Positions 25,626 to 34,048 of a DNA stretch of 64,000 bases are shown one piece after another. A program made the position numbers and the translations under genes. This DNA is from Enterocloster lavalensis (GTDB lineage Bacteria > Bacillota > Clostridia > Lachnospirales > Lachnospiraceae): assembly GCF_902364025.1 (NCBI RefSeq), contig NZ_CABJCG010000023.1, positions 32,406 through 96,405 on the forward strand. Direction: 5' to 3'. The notes under the pieces are model-generated. The model ran no database searches. It had not been told where the DNA came from and saw only the letters and a program-made list of their open reading frames with translations. The first letter of the stretch is position 1, and every line of letters begins with the position of its first letter.

Positions 25626-26240
25626 CTACGCAATACCCGGCAGCGCCCGCATCGCCAGTTGGTAGGCCACTTCCACCACGCCGGACAGAAGCATCACCTG
25701 GATGGGATTGCGTTTGAAGCGCACCAGCAGCACCATGGCGCCCAGGAAAATGAGAAAGGCGCGCAGGTTGGCGGACCGGAGCGCTGTTCCCAGAATCTGG
25801 GACAGGGAGCCGGAAACGGTGATTGCCTGGGGCCAGAGGGCCGTGACCAGGATGCTCACGCCCGCGGAGGCGATCATGGCGATCACGGCCGGACGCAGGG
25901 CGGTGAGGACCTGCTGGATCAGCGTGAGGTTGCGGTACTTCAGATAGGCCCAGGCCAGCAGGGAAACCAGCAGGCAGGAGGGAAGCACGCAGCCCACGGT
26001 AGCGGCGACCGCTCCCCCAAAGCCAGCGATCCTGGTGCCCACGAAGGTGGCGGAGTTGATGGCGATGGGGCCCGGGGTCATCTGGGAGATGGTGATCAGG
26101 TCTGTGAATTCGGCGGGGGAAAGCCAGCCGTGGAGCGTGACGACCTGCTGCTGGATCAACGGCATTGCGGCGTAGCCGCCGCCGAAGCTTAACGCTCCGA
26201 TCTGTACAAAGCTGATAAAAAGCTGAAGGTAAATGTTCAT
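25626..26240 (-). CDS. chrA: Chromate transporter, half-size subunit
   Basis: 204 residues with about six hydrophobic segments. Family motifs are LSFGGGYAAMPLIQQQVV near 18, PAEFTDLITISQMTPGPIAI near 41 and NSATFVGTRIAGFGGAV. It is the second of a tandem pair of half-length ChrA proteins, which together equal a full-length transporter. Its ATG overlaps the stop of the preceding half by four bases and is preceded by AAGGAGG. Transport of chromate or of another oxyanion such as sulfate is expected, though the physiological substrate in anaerobes is unclear. Confidence 0.88.
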   Translation of the reverse strand: MNIYLQLFISFVQIGALSFGGGYAAMPLIQQQVVTLHGWLSPAEFTDLITISQMTPGPIAINSATFVGTRIAGFGGAVAATVGCVLPSCLLVSLLAWAYLKYRNLTLIQQVLTALRPAVIAMIASAGVSILVTALWPQAITVSGSLSQILGTALRSANLRAFLIFLGAMVLLVRFKRNPIQVMLLSGVVEVAYQLAMRALPGIA

Positions 26241-26833
26241 TTGTTCTCAGCACCTCCTTTTTTGCGGGTCAAAAGACCAAGAACGGCGCAGGCGAGAATA
26301 ATCAGGGCTGCGTTGACGTTAAATACATAGCTTGCAACGAACGCGATTACCAGCACGACCATGGAACTCCAGCTGCGCTGCTTCACCAGGCCCTGAGTCA
26401 TTTCCAGCACCACCTGGGCGATCACCGCGGCCACGCCGGACTGCATGCCGTTTAACATCCAGCCCACGTAGGGGTTGCTGCGGAACGCGGTGTAACACAG
26501 GGAGATCAGGGAGAGGATGGTGAAGGGAGGAATCACGGTGGCTAACACCGAGATGATCAGTCCGGGAACCCGCGCCAGCTGGTAGCCCACCACGATGGCT
26601 CCGTTTACCGCGATGGGCCCGGGGCAGGACTGGGCGATGGCTACCAGATCCAGCATTTCCTGATCGTCGATCCAGTGGTACTGGTCCACAAATTTTTTCT
26701 TCATCAGCGTGACGATCACATAGCCGCCGCCGAAGGTAAAGGTACTGAGGTAGAGGTTGGAAATAAACAGTTTTAACAATATCTTTTTTCGGCTCTCGTT
26801 CTCATGAGGCCGGATGGCTTCCTGGGCTGTCAT
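26237..26833 (-). CDS. chrA: Chromate transporter, half-size subunit (first of pair)
   Basis: 198 residues, start at ATG 26833 nine bases after CGGAG; ATG 26842 is an alternative, and the frame open to 27073 covers an AT-rich regulatory spacer. Motifs: TFTFGGGYVIVTLMKKKFVD near 34, DDQEMLDLVAIAQSCPGPIA and NGAIVVGYQLARVPG. With its neighbour it forms a split CHR transporter. It is divergent from the LysR gene, its likely regulator. Confidence 0.88.
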   Translation of the reverse strand: MTAQEAIRPHENESRKKILLKLFISNLYLSTFTFGGGYVIVTLMKKKFVDQYHWIDDQEMLDLVAIAQSCPGPIAVNGAIVVGYQLARVPGLIISVLATVIPPFTILSLISLCYTAFRSNPYVGWMLNGMQSGVAAVIAQVVLEMTQGLVKQRSWSSMVVLVIAFVASYVFNVNAALIILACAVLGLLTRKKGGAENK

Positions 26834-27020
26834 AGAAATCATCTCCGTTTTCCTTCCCTGTTCGGGATATTTATTCCACTGCATGATCCGGCAACCGGCG
26901 CGCCGCAAGGGTGACGGAGCCTTATCGCTGTATCTACTATAGAACTTGTAAATCCATATGTAAAATAGTATAATTTTATAATATATATAATGAATTCGAT
27001 ATGAATTGGAGGAAATGAAT
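26834..27020. promoter_or_regulatory. AT-rich divergent spacer between chrA pair and LysR gene
   Basis: Between 26930 and 27005 base composition shifts sharply to A/T with several overlapping TATAAT-like hexamers and nested inverted repeats (for example TATAATTTTATAATATATAT). This is the expected place for divergent promoters and a LysR T-N11-A operator; the exact site cannot be fixed by eye. Confidence 0.45.
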
Positions 27021-27950
27021 GTGACGCTGCGGCATCTGAGGATTTTTCTGACTGTGTGCGAGGCCGGAAGCATGACCGGGGCGGCGAACCGGCTGTTTAC
27101 GGCCCAGCCGTCGGTCAGCCTGGCAATCCGGGAAATGGAGGAATACTATGGCGTTAAGCTGTTTGACCGCATCTCCAAGAAGCTGTTTCTGACAGAGGCG
27201 GGGCACCAGGTGCTGGAATACGCCAGGCACATTATCGCGTTGTTCGACGAGATGGAGCAGGAGGTGCGCAACCCGGACATGAGCGGAACGCTGCGGGTGG
27301 GCACCAGCATCACTGTTGGTACGTTTCTGCTGCCCGGATATGTGAAGGAGCTGGCCCGCCTTTATCCGGAGCTGCGGGTGGAGGCCAGAATTGAGAATTC
27401 CAACAACATCGAGAAGTGCGTTCTCTCCAATGAGATCGATCTCGGCGTGATCGAGGGCATCGCCCACAGCCGCTACATCAACAGCGAGAGCTTCCACGGG
27501 GACAGACTGGCCTTTGTCTGCCCGCCGGGACACCGGTTTGCCGGGAAACAGGGCGTGAAGCTGGGGGATCTGCAGAGCGAGAGCTTTATTCTGCGGGAGA
27601 AGGGCAGCGCCGGGCGGGAGATTTTCGACGGCCTGGCGGCTGCCCATGAGCTGGATATCCGCATCGCCTGGCAGAGCACCAGCAACCAGGCCATCATCCA
27701 CGGGGTGGCGGCCGGTTTCGGGCTTTCCGTGCTTCCGGCCTCCCTGGCCGCAGAGGGGGTGGAGCGCGGGAGTATCGCGGAATTTACGGTGGAGGGACTA
27801 TCCATGGAACGGAAATTCTGCGTTATCTACCATAAAAACAAATTCCTGGCCCGGGGGGCCAGGGAATTGATCCGTCTGTTTAAAGAGGGCGGGGAGGAAA
27901 AGCCCGTCGCCCCTACGCGGTCAGAGCCTTTAACCGCGGGATATCGGTGA
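27021..27950 (+). CDS. LysR-family transcriptional regulator
   Basis: 309 residues: winged HTH 1-60 (LRHLRIFLTVCEAGSMTGAA then TAQPSVSLAIREMEEYYGVK) and a LysR effector-binding domain. GTG 27021 gives the classic short LysR start and is eight bases after GGAGG; the upstream ATG 27015 is too close to it. It likely controls the divergent chromate-transporter pair; ligand unknown. Its 3' end overlaps the convergent Crp/Fnr gene by 38 bases, so both reading frames share that DNA. Confidence 0.9.
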   Translation: MTLRHLRIFLTVCEAGSMTGAANRLFTAQPSVSLAIREMEEYYGVKLFDRISKKLFLTEAGHQVLEYARHIIALFDEMEQEVRNPDMSGTLRVGTSITVGTFLLPGYVKELARLYPELRVEARIENSNNIEKCVLSNEIDLGVIEGIAHSRYINSESFHGDRLAFVCPPGHRFAGKQGVKLGDLQSESFILREKGSAGREIFDGLAAAHELDIRIAWQSTSNQAIIHGVAAGFGLSVLPASLAAEGVERGSIAEFTVEGLSMERKFCVIYHKNKFLARGARELIRLFKEGGEEKPVAPTRSEPLTAGYR

Positions 27951-28584
27951 TGGTCACCGTGCCGCGGGAGAGGGACACCAGCCCTTCCTTCTCAAAATAT
28001 TTCAACATGCGGGAGACTACTTCCCGGGCGCTGCCCAGATTTTTGGCGATCTGGTCGTGGGTGGCGGTGATGGCGGTGGAGCCGCTTCGGCGGCGCTCAT
28101 CCTCCAGGTAGGAGGCCAGACGCTTGTCAAAGCTGGAAAACAGAATCTGGCTGATGGCCCACATCACGTCGGAGAAGCGTTCGGCCGTCTGTTTGTAGAT
28201 GAAATTTTCCACGTAGATATTGGTTTCCATAAAACGGTGGACGCAGCCGGCCCGGGTGATCAGCACCTGACTTGGCTCCGCGGCCTCCACATAGATGTCG
28301 AAGGTGATTTCCGACATGACGCAGGAGGCGGAGAGCGTGCAGAGTTCTCCCGGTCCTACCCGGAACAGGGTTACCTCCCGTCCCTCGTCGGACTGGATGT
28401 AGATGCGCAGCTCGCCGGAGAGCACCAGCAGAACTCCCAGGCACTCGTCGCAGTCGCTGCGCACAAAGCTGCCCTTTTCATAACCGCGGATCATGGAACA
28501 GGACACAAAGGCATGCTGCTCATCCGCTTTTAAATGTTCCCAGAACGGGTAGTGCTCCGCTAAAATAGATGGGATATCCGTCAT
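27913..28584 (-). CDS. Crp/Fnr-family regulator
   Basis: 223 residues: a cyclic-nucleotide-binding-like beta barrel (about 20-135) and a C-terminal HTH_Crp (TATHDQIAKNLGSAREVVSR near 172-191). No N-terminal Cys cluster for an FNR-type [4Fe-4S] is visible, although Cys28 and others occur singly. It sits at the end of a redox-themed minus-strand group (ACT protein, ferredoxins, thioredoxin), and a possible target palindrome lies before trxA (30393-30405). Confidence 0.88.
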   Translation of the reverse strand: MTDIPSILAEHYPFWEHLKADEQHAFVSCSMIRGYEKGSFVRSDCDECLGVLLVLSGELRIYIQSDEGREVTLFRVGPGELCTLSASCVMSEITFDIYVEAAEPSQVLITRAGCVHRFMETNIYVENFIYKQTAERFSDVMWAISQILFSSFDKRLASYLEDERRRSGSTAITATHDQIAKNLGSAREVVSRMLKYFEKEGLVSLSRGTVTITDIPRLKALTA

Positions 28585-28613
28585 GCTGAAATTACCTCCT
28601 TATGGTTGGAAAA

Positions 28614-28979
28614 TCAATGGATTCGGCAGCCGCTCTGCTCCAAAAGCGCCAGCGCCCGGCCGAAATCCGGTTCCTTTATCAGAATGTAGTCGGTATTGTA
28701 GGTGGAGACGGCAAAGAGGCTGATTTTGCCCTCCGCCAGTATTCCGGAGATTTGAGCCAGTATGCCCACCAGGGAGAAATCCAGCACGCCCTGCACGCGA
28801 AACGCCCGCCATCCGTCCTCGCGGACCAGCGTGTTTGCCGGAACCCGGCCGGTGGGACAGACCAGGGAAATCTCTTCGTCGGTTCTGCTGAGAAAACACC
28901 AGGGCGTGTTTGGATCGACGCCGGAGCAGTCCTCCAGCTTGCAGACCGTGAAGTTCTCATCGATAACATGTAATTCCAT
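28614..28979 (-). CDS. ACT-domain protein
   Basis: 121 residues; the C-terminal half matches the ACT fold (FRVQGVLDFSLVGILAQISG and LFAVSTYNTDYILIKEPDFG), as in the ACT_7 group, which binds amino acids or similar small ligands. No enzymatic domain. It lies 29 bases upstream of the Crp/Fnr gene on the same strand and probably shares its transcript. Role unknown. Confidence 0.78.
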   Translation of the reverse strand: MELHVIDENFTVCKLEDCSGVDPNTPWCFLSRTDEEISLVCPTGRVPANTLVREDGWRAFRVQGVLDFSLVGILAQISGILAEGKISLFAVSTYNTDYILIKEPDFGRALALLEQSGCRIH

Positions 28980-29096
28980 ATGATATGCTCCTTGCTGGGA
29001 AAAATTGTCATTTGCTTTGCAGGACCGGCTGACAGCCGTAAATTATCCGTTAAAACTATTATAAGGGCGGGGGCTGCGAAATGCAAGGCTGCCCGG

Positions 29097-29153
29097 AAAA
29101 ACTCAGACAGGGCGGCGGCAATTCCATAATCGGAACAGCCGCCGCCCTGTCTG
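29097..29153 (-). terminator. Intrinsic terminator of the thioredoxin/ferredoxin operon
   Basis: Perfect 16-bp stem (CAGACAGGGCGGCGGC and its complement), with an extra TTCC/GGAA pair near the loop; on the minus strand it is followed by GTTTTT. It lies about 60 bases after the NapH-like gene. Confidence 0.85.
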
Positions 29154-29212
29154 GGTTGCATGTATGTTTTAGAAGGAGTTAGAAAAAGGTTGGCAAAATA
29201 CAAAGGCCGCCG

Positions 29213-29785
29213 CTAATCGCGGGCCTTGGCCTTGCAGATCATCTGGGTCATGGTGCCCATGGGGCAGTAGACGCACCAGGAACGGGGCTTGAACAGCACC
29301 ATGGTGATCAGCCCCAGGATCGTGGAGGTGAGCATCACGCTGTAAAAGCCAAAGGCAAACTGGGAAACCCACAGGGGGAGTCCGGTGATGTGGTAGGCCT
29401 GATGCCAGGGCAGGCGGAAGGTCCACAGCAGCGTCACCACCTGGCGCAGATCCCGGGCGCCCTTAAAGACCAGCGCGGTATTGAAAAGCATCTGCCCGAA
29501 CATGACCATAAAAAAGGCCAGGAATCCGTAGCGGAATCCCTTGGAGCTGAGCCATGCGGGGGCAGGGCGGCAGCCGGACAGATGAAATTTGCGGCCCAGC
29601 AGAGCAAAGAGCTGGCCACGGCCACAGTAGGTGTGGCAGTAAGCCTTGCTCCCGGTCACCAGGGAGATGACGATGGGGACAATAAAACAGATCAGTCCCA
29701 GCCAGGCGAACAAAATGTTAAAAAATCCCAAAATCAGGTAAGTAAGGGAGGCGATCCAGAGGTAGTCGGACCATTTTTTCTTCAT
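29213..29785 (-). CDS. NapH/NosR-like membrane protein with Cys-rich iron-sulfur motifs
   Basis: 190 residues with four to five hydrophobic segments and two Cys clusters, CHTYCGRGQ near 51 and CVYCPMGTMTQMIC near 172-185, as in NapH/CcoG-type 4Fe-4S membrane proteins that pass electrons at the membrane. The start ATG 29785 overlaps the ferredoxin stop codon by four bases, with GGGAGG upstream. Together with the ferredoxin and thioredoxin it forms a small redox operon, perhaps delivering electrons for thiol reduction; this is inference. Confidence 0.8.
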   Translation of the reverse strand: MKKKWSDYLWIASLTYLILGFFNILFAWLGLICFIVPIVISLVTGSKAYCHTYCGRGQLFALLGRKFHLSGCRPAPAWLSSKGFRYGFLAFFMVMFGQMLFNTALVFKGARDLRQVVTLLWTFRLPWHQAYHITGLPLWVSQFAFGFYSVMLTSTILGLITMVLFKPRSWCVYCPMGTMTQMICKAKARD

Positions 29786-30000
29786 GCCATACCTCCCTCT
29801 GCCGCCTCTCGGGCGTTCATGGAAATAATGCAGGCCGGGCATTCCTTCTCACATTTGCCGCAGCCCACGCATAAGGCCGGATCCACCGACGCGTAATATC
29901 CGTTTGAAATACAGATGGCGCGGCGGGGGCAGACCTTCACGCAGCAGCCGCAGGCGACGCATCGCGCCGTGTCGACTGCCGCCAGACGTTTAGGCGCCAT
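29782..30000 (-). CDS. 2x[4Fe-4S] ferredoxin
   Basis: 72 residues with two full clusters, CVACGCCVKVCP (near 15-26) and CVGCGKCEKECP (near 46-57). It is a bacterial-type ferredoxin that carries single electrons. It begins one base after the thioredoxin stop and overlaps the NapH-like gene by four bases, so the three are translated as a unit. Confidence 0.92.
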   Translation of the reverse strand: MAPKRLAAVDTARCVACGCCVKVCPRRAICISNGYYASVDPALCVGCGKCEKECPACIISMNAREAAEGGMA

Positions 30001-30001
30001 A

Positions 30002-30319
30002 TCAGCCCAAACGCTCCAGCATGGATTCCAACTGTTTGCGGCTGATTACACCGCTGTTCTGGAACACCAGCTTACCGTCTTTAAAGAAGAGAAGGGTGGG
30101 GACGGTCATGATTTTATACTGGTTGGCCAGCTCCATTTCCTCATCGATGTCTACTTTGTAGAACTGTACATTGGTCAATTCTTCGGCTGCTTTTTCCAGA
30201 ACCGGCGCCAGCATTTTGCAGGGGCCGCACCAGGTGGCGAAGAAGTCCACCACTACAACGTGATCTGCGGAATTTGTCTTTTCGTTAAAATTTGCTTTGC
30301 TTAAATGTTCGAGTGTCAT
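30002..30319 (-). CDS. trxA: Thioredoxin
   Basis: 105 residues, full-length thioredoxin with active site ATWCGPCKMLAP near 29-40 and the cis-Pro loop in IMTVPTLLFFKDGK near 70. It reduces protein disulfides. Operon with a ferredoxin and a membrane Fe-S protein is unusual compared with the common trxA-trxB pairing and suggests a ferredoxin-linked reduction route. GGAGGG lies upstream of the ATG. Confidence 0.95.
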   Translation of the reverse strand: MTLEHLSKANFNEKTNSADHVVVVDFFATWCGPCKMLAPVLEKAAEELTNVQFYKVDIDEEMELANQYKIMTVPTLLFFKDGKLVFQNSGVISRKQLESMLERLG

Positions 30320-30364
30320 ATGTTTATCCCTCCGAATGTGTTGGTTGTTTGATTTGTTGAGTTA

Positions 30365-30405
30365 AGGATACCACATGAAAAGAGGGATTTCTGTGATTAA
30401 GTCAC
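30365..30405 (-). promoter_or_regulatory. Candidate trxA promoter with Crp/Fnr-type site near -41
   Basis: On the minus strand a -10-like TATCCT (30370-30365) has no good -35 box. A palindrome GTGACTTAATCAC (30405-30393) is centred about 41 bases before the expected transcription start, the class II activator position for Crp/Fnr proteins. A Crp/Fnr gene lies 1.4 kb downstream on the same strand. The start site is inferred, not known. Confidence 0.4.
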
Positions 30406-30421
30406 GCACATTCCGGGGGCA

Positions 30422-31090
30422 TTATTCCAGGCCCATCTGACGTTTCAGTTCGGCCAGAGCGTCGTCCACATCGGGGGAGGAGTATTTGGCGATCAGATCC
30501 TCCTCTTCCTTGTCGGAGGCTCCGGTGAGCTCCGCCATGGCCTCCTGGGTAGCCAGATTGGCGTTGATCTTTTCCGCCATCTCATTGAATTTGCTAAGGC
30601 TTCCCGCCATATTTCTGGACTTGATAGCGTTGGCCTTCTCCTGGCTTCTGGCGGCGATGGCTTTGGATTTTAACTCGGACTTTTTCATCTCCATGGCATG
30701 GATCTGATCGGCAAAGGAGTTCAGCGCGGCCACCGCTTTGTCGGCGGCCTCCTCGCATTTGGCCACCACAATCGCCTGGGATTCCTCCTGGGCCTTGTCC
30801 TCGGTCATTTTCTGCAGGGCTTTTCGGGCGTCGTTGTCATTTCCGGCTTTTACGGCTTTCTCGGCAATGGACTGCCATTGGGCGCGGCTGTCCTGGATTT
30901 TCTTGAGCTTTTCCCGGGCGACGCTCAGATTACCTTTGACGGATGCGGTGTCCTTTAAAAGTGTGGAATACTCTTCTTTGGCATCGATGATACACTGATC
31001 GATGATTTTCTCGGGATCCTCGAAACGGTCCAGCAGTTCGTTGACATTTGATTTGACGATTAAGCTGATTCTCTGAAAAATGGTAGCCAT
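30422..31090 (-). CDS. pspA: PspA/IM30 family membrane-stress protein
   Basis: 222 residues, almost entirely coiled-coil alpha helix, beginning TIFQRISLIVKSNVNELLDR, the amphipathic helix and first segment of PspA/VIPP1. ESCRT-III-like; it binds and stabilises damaged membranes. It is followed 14 bases upstream by the TPM-domain gene in the same operon. No pspC or LiaRS genes are adjacent. Confidence 0.9.
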   Translation of the reverse strand: MATIFQRISLIVKSNVNELLDRFEDPEKIIDQCIIDAKEEYSTLLKDTASVKGNLSVAREKLKKIQDSRAQWQSIAEKAVKAGNDNDARKALQKMTEDKAQEESQAIVVAKCEEAADKAVAALNSFADQIHAMEMKKSELKSKAIAARSQEKANAIKSRNMAGSLSKFNEMAEKINANLATQEAMAELTGASDKEEEDLIAKYSSPDVDDALAELKRQMGLE

Positions 31091-31104
31091 AGTTTGATCT
31101 CCTT

Positions 31105-32310
31105 TTAATCTTTGTATTTGTTCTTTAAATCTTCGTCCTCCAGGTTATCGATGGGAGTTTCTAATATTTTACGTTTTTCTTCCATCTGCTTTAAATCATA
31201 TTTCTTTTTGCGGAGCATGATAAAGCCCAGAACCGAGATGACCACAATAACGCCGATGATCAGGACAGTGTGTTGGATGATATCCTGCGAGGTCGTTGTC
31301 TTTCGCATGATCCGGTCTGCCGACTCGTTAAAAATACTGAAAAAGAATGTATTGTCGTCCAGATCCGACGTGTAATAATAATCCGCGTAGTCGTAAATAA
31401 TCTCCTGGGCCTCATGGTCGATCACAGAAGCGGCCTGATTTCCGAGATACAGATATTGTTTGTATACGCCGCTCTCATATTCCAAAAAGAGATAAATCAG
31501 ATGGCCTTCATCATGAAACAACGCATCGTAGCGTTCCTCTAAATAGGCCTGCGCTTCCTCGTCCGTGAGGGATTCGCCCTTGCCGCCGATCTGGTCGGAA
31601 ATGATGACATAAGGCTGTACCCCAGTTTTTTTATAGAAGTTTTTTAGACCTGTGATTACCGACGACGGTTTGGTGAGCCATTGGACGTTGTCCTCATACC
31701 ATTCCGGCGATTCGACGCATATACCTGCCTTCAGCGGGGAGCGGTTGGTGGTGCTGACCGTGATCGGGTCAAGGGAAAGCGCGCCCAACGAACCGATCAT
31801 CGTTAACAGTGCAATGATAATCACAAATCCCACTACACTGACGGCACAGCCGGTGAGACAACCCCTGCTGCAGCCGGGGGAATTGCCGGAACTGTTTCGG
31901 CCGCCGGATGTCTGTGAATACACCGGGGGCGGTGTGGTATAGAAGGGCTGCGACTGCCGGGGCGAGCCAAAGAAGATCGGTCGCGGCGGTCTTGGGGGCC
32001 TTGGCGGTCTGGGAGGCGGCGCAGGTCTGGACGGAGGCGGCGTAAAGGAGCGGTTGGAGCCTGTGAAACCGGAGCCGCCGGAAGCACGTCCCGTCGTGCC
32101 CGAGCGGTTGGAACCGGAGGTCCCCCTTGATGCTGGTGAACTGGGCCGGCTGGAACCGCCAGTACCACTGTTCGAGCTTCTTCCGCCTCTGCCGGCCGAA
32201 CTGCCGGGACTTGATCTGCTGGAAAAACTTCTTGATGAACTGGAACGGTTCGAACTGCTTCTTCCCCCTCCGGTGCTGCCTCCTCCTGCGCCTCCTCTGC
32301 CCAATGCCAT
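31105..32310 (-). CDS. TPM-domain (YgcG-like) membrane protein with Ser/Gly/Arg/Pro-rich N-terminus
   Basis: 401 residues. Residues 1-140 are low complexity (runs of Ser/Arg/Gly, then Pro/Arg), then a transmembrane segment (about 155-178), a TPM-like domain (about 195-330, with GVQPYVIISDQ and DEGHLIYLFLEYE), a second membrane span (345-368) and a Lys/Glu-rich tail. TPM proteins often occur beside PspA and are thought to act in membrane maintenance. The basic disordered region could bind lipid or nucleic acid; this is speculation. Confidence 0.8.
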   Translation of the reverse strand: MALGRGGAGGGSTGGGRSSSNRSSSSRSFSSRSSPGSSAGRGGRSSNSGTGGSSRPSSPASRGTSGSNRSGTTGRASGGSGFTGSNRSFTPPPSRPAPPPRPPRPPRPPRPIFFGSPRQSQPFYTTPPPVYSQTSGGRNSSGNSPGCSRGCLTGCAVSVVGFVIIIALLTMIGSLGALSLDPITVSTTNRSPLKAGICVESPEWYEDNVQWLTKPSSVITGLKNFYKKTGVQPYVIISDQIGGKGESLTDEEAQAYLEERYDALFHDEGHLIYLFLEYESGVYKQYLYLGNQAASVIDHEAQEIIYDYADYYYTSDLDDNTFFFSIFNESADRIMRKTTTSQDIIQHTVLIIGVIVVISVLGFIMLRKKKYDLKQMEEKRKILETPIDNLEDEDLKNKYKD

Positions 32311-32483
32311 ACCTCCTCAAATGTGTAATTTTGCTGCTTTCATCATATCATCAAATCCAATTTTTGTCACTTGGAATCGGGCATGTCCAAAGCGTCCCGA
32401 AACGTGCCTGCGCCCCCGTTGTTTTCAATACCCTTAACATTTCTTTAAATCAAAGGAATGGGGTATAAAAAGTTGGCGAGATA

Positions 32484-32492
32484 TGCTATACT
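32484..32492 (+). promoter_or_regulatory. Extended -10 promoter upstream of wzt
   Basis: TGCTATACT is an extended -10 element (TGn plus TATACT). The -35 region is weak (TATAAA). It lies about 50 bases before the wzt ATG and starts the second half of the glycan locus. Confidence 0.5.
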
Positions 32493-32540
32493 TATGCCTA
32501 AAGTGGGGAAATATGCAGAAATGAGATAACGGAGAACACT

Positions 32541-33998
32541 ATGTCGGATTCGAAACAGCAGGCGGAGTATGCCATTTCCGTCAAAGATGTGACAAAAGTT
32601 TATAAATTATATGAGAAGCCCATCGACCGCCTGAAAGAGTCGGTCAGCCCGACCCATAAGAATTACCACCGCGATTTCTACGCGCTGAACGGGCTGTCCT
32701 TCAATGTGAAAAAGGGCGAAACGGTGGGCATTATCGGGACCAACGGTTCCGGAAAATCCACGATCTTAAAGATTATCACCGGCGTGCTCACGCCGAGTAC
32801 GGGCCAGGTGCAGGTGAACGGAAAGATTTCCGCCCTGCTGGAGCTGGGCGCCGGTTTCAACATGGATTACACGGGAATTGAAAATATATACATGAACGGC
32901 ACCATGATGGGCTACACGAAAAAAGAGATGGAGGCGAAGCTGGACGACATTCTGGACTTTGCGGAGATCGGGGATTTCGTGTACCAGCCGGTCAAGACTT
33001 ACTCCAGCGGTATGTTTGTACGGCTGGCTTTTGCGCTGGCCATCAATGTGGAGCCGGAGATTCTGATCGTGGACGAGGCCCTGTCCGTGGGCGACGTATT
33101 TTTCCAGTCCAAATGCTATCGCAGGATGGAGGAGATCCGTCAGAGCGGAACCACGATCCTGATGGTGACCCACGATATGGGCAGTATCATCAAATACTGC
33201 GATAAGGTGGTGCTGCTGCACAAGGGCGAGTTCATCTCCCAGGGCACCCCGGGGCACATGGTGGACTTGTACAAGAAAATCCTGGCCGGTCAGATGGATT
33301 CCCTGCGGGCCCAGCTGGAGCAGGAGCGCCGGGAGGAGGAACTGCGGGGAGCGGAAGGACGGGACGAGGCGGGTTCCCGTTCGTCCCAGCCCGGCACAGG
33401 CGGAGCTGCCGTCACGCCCGGCGGCGATCCGGATGCGCAGATGTCGGACTTTTCCGGCGGTATGGATCTGTCCGGCGGCGGGAAGCCTCTTCTTATGAAG
33501 GATCAGCTCACCATCAATTACGACCGCACCGAGTACGGGGACGGCAGGGCTGAGATTTACGATCTTGGGCTGTTGGACGAGCGGGGCAATATTACCAATC
33601 TGCTGTTAAAAGGGGAAATGTTCACCATCCGGGAGCGCATCCGCTTTAACGCGGAGATTCAGGCCCCTATTTTCACCTTCACTATCAAGGACAAGATGGG
33701 CACGGAGCTGACGGGCACCAACACCATGTTCGAGGGAGCGGATATCAAGCCGGTGAAGCCCGGCGACGCCTACACTGTGGAGTTTACCCAGAAAATGACG
33801 CTTCAGGGCGGCGAGTATCTGCTGAGCATGAGCTGTACCGGATTTGAGCAGGGGGAGCACGTGGTGTACCACCGGCTTTACAATATCACCAACGTCACCG
33901 TGATCTCCAACAAGAACACGGTGGGCGTCTACGACATGGAATCCCAGGTGAAGGCTGTGAAGGAACCCTACCGGGCGCAGTCCGAACCCACGAAGTAG
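32541..33998 (+). CDS. wzt: Polysaccharide ABC exporter ATPase with C-terminal glycan-binding domain (Wzt-like)
   Basis: 485 residues. The N-terminal ATPase has Walker A GTNGSGKSTI near 66, signature YSSGMFVRLAFA near 155, Walker B ILIVDEALSVGD near 174 and H-loop THDMGS. A low-complexity linker (about 265-310) leads to a C-terminal beta-sandwich (about 320-480) of the Wzt_C type, which in O9a-like systems recognises the modified non-reducing end of the polymer. Thus the glycan probably carries a terminal cap that triggers export. The matching Wzm permease is at 23872-24687, 7.9 kb upstream. Confidence 0.92.
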   Translation: MSDSKQQAEYAISVKDVTKVYKLYEKPIDRLKESVSPTHKNYHRDFYALNGLSFNVKKGETVGIIGTNGSGKSTILKIITGVLTPSTGQVQVNGKISALLELGAGFNMDYTGIENIYMNGTMMGYTKKEMEAKLDDILDFAEIGDFVYQPVKTYSSGMFVRLAFALAINVEPEILIVDEALSVGDVFFQSKCYRRMEEIRQSGTTILMVTHDMGSIIKYCDKVVLLHKGEFISQGTPGHMVDLYKKILAGQMDSLRAQLEQERREEELRGAEGRDEAGSRSSQPGTGGAAVTPGGDPDAQMSDFSGGMDLSGGGKPLLMKDQLTINYDRTEYGDGRAEIYDLGLLDERGNITNLLLKGEMFTIRERIRFNAEIQAPIFTFTIKDKMGTELTGTNTMFEGADIKPVKPGDAYTVEFTQKMTLQGGEYLLSMSCTGFEQGEHVVYHRLYNITNVTVISNKNTVGVYDMESQVKAVKEPYRAQSEPTK

Positions 33999-34048
33999 GC
34001 TGTGGGGCAAATTGGCGAACTGCTTTCGCGAGAATAAGAGGAATACCG

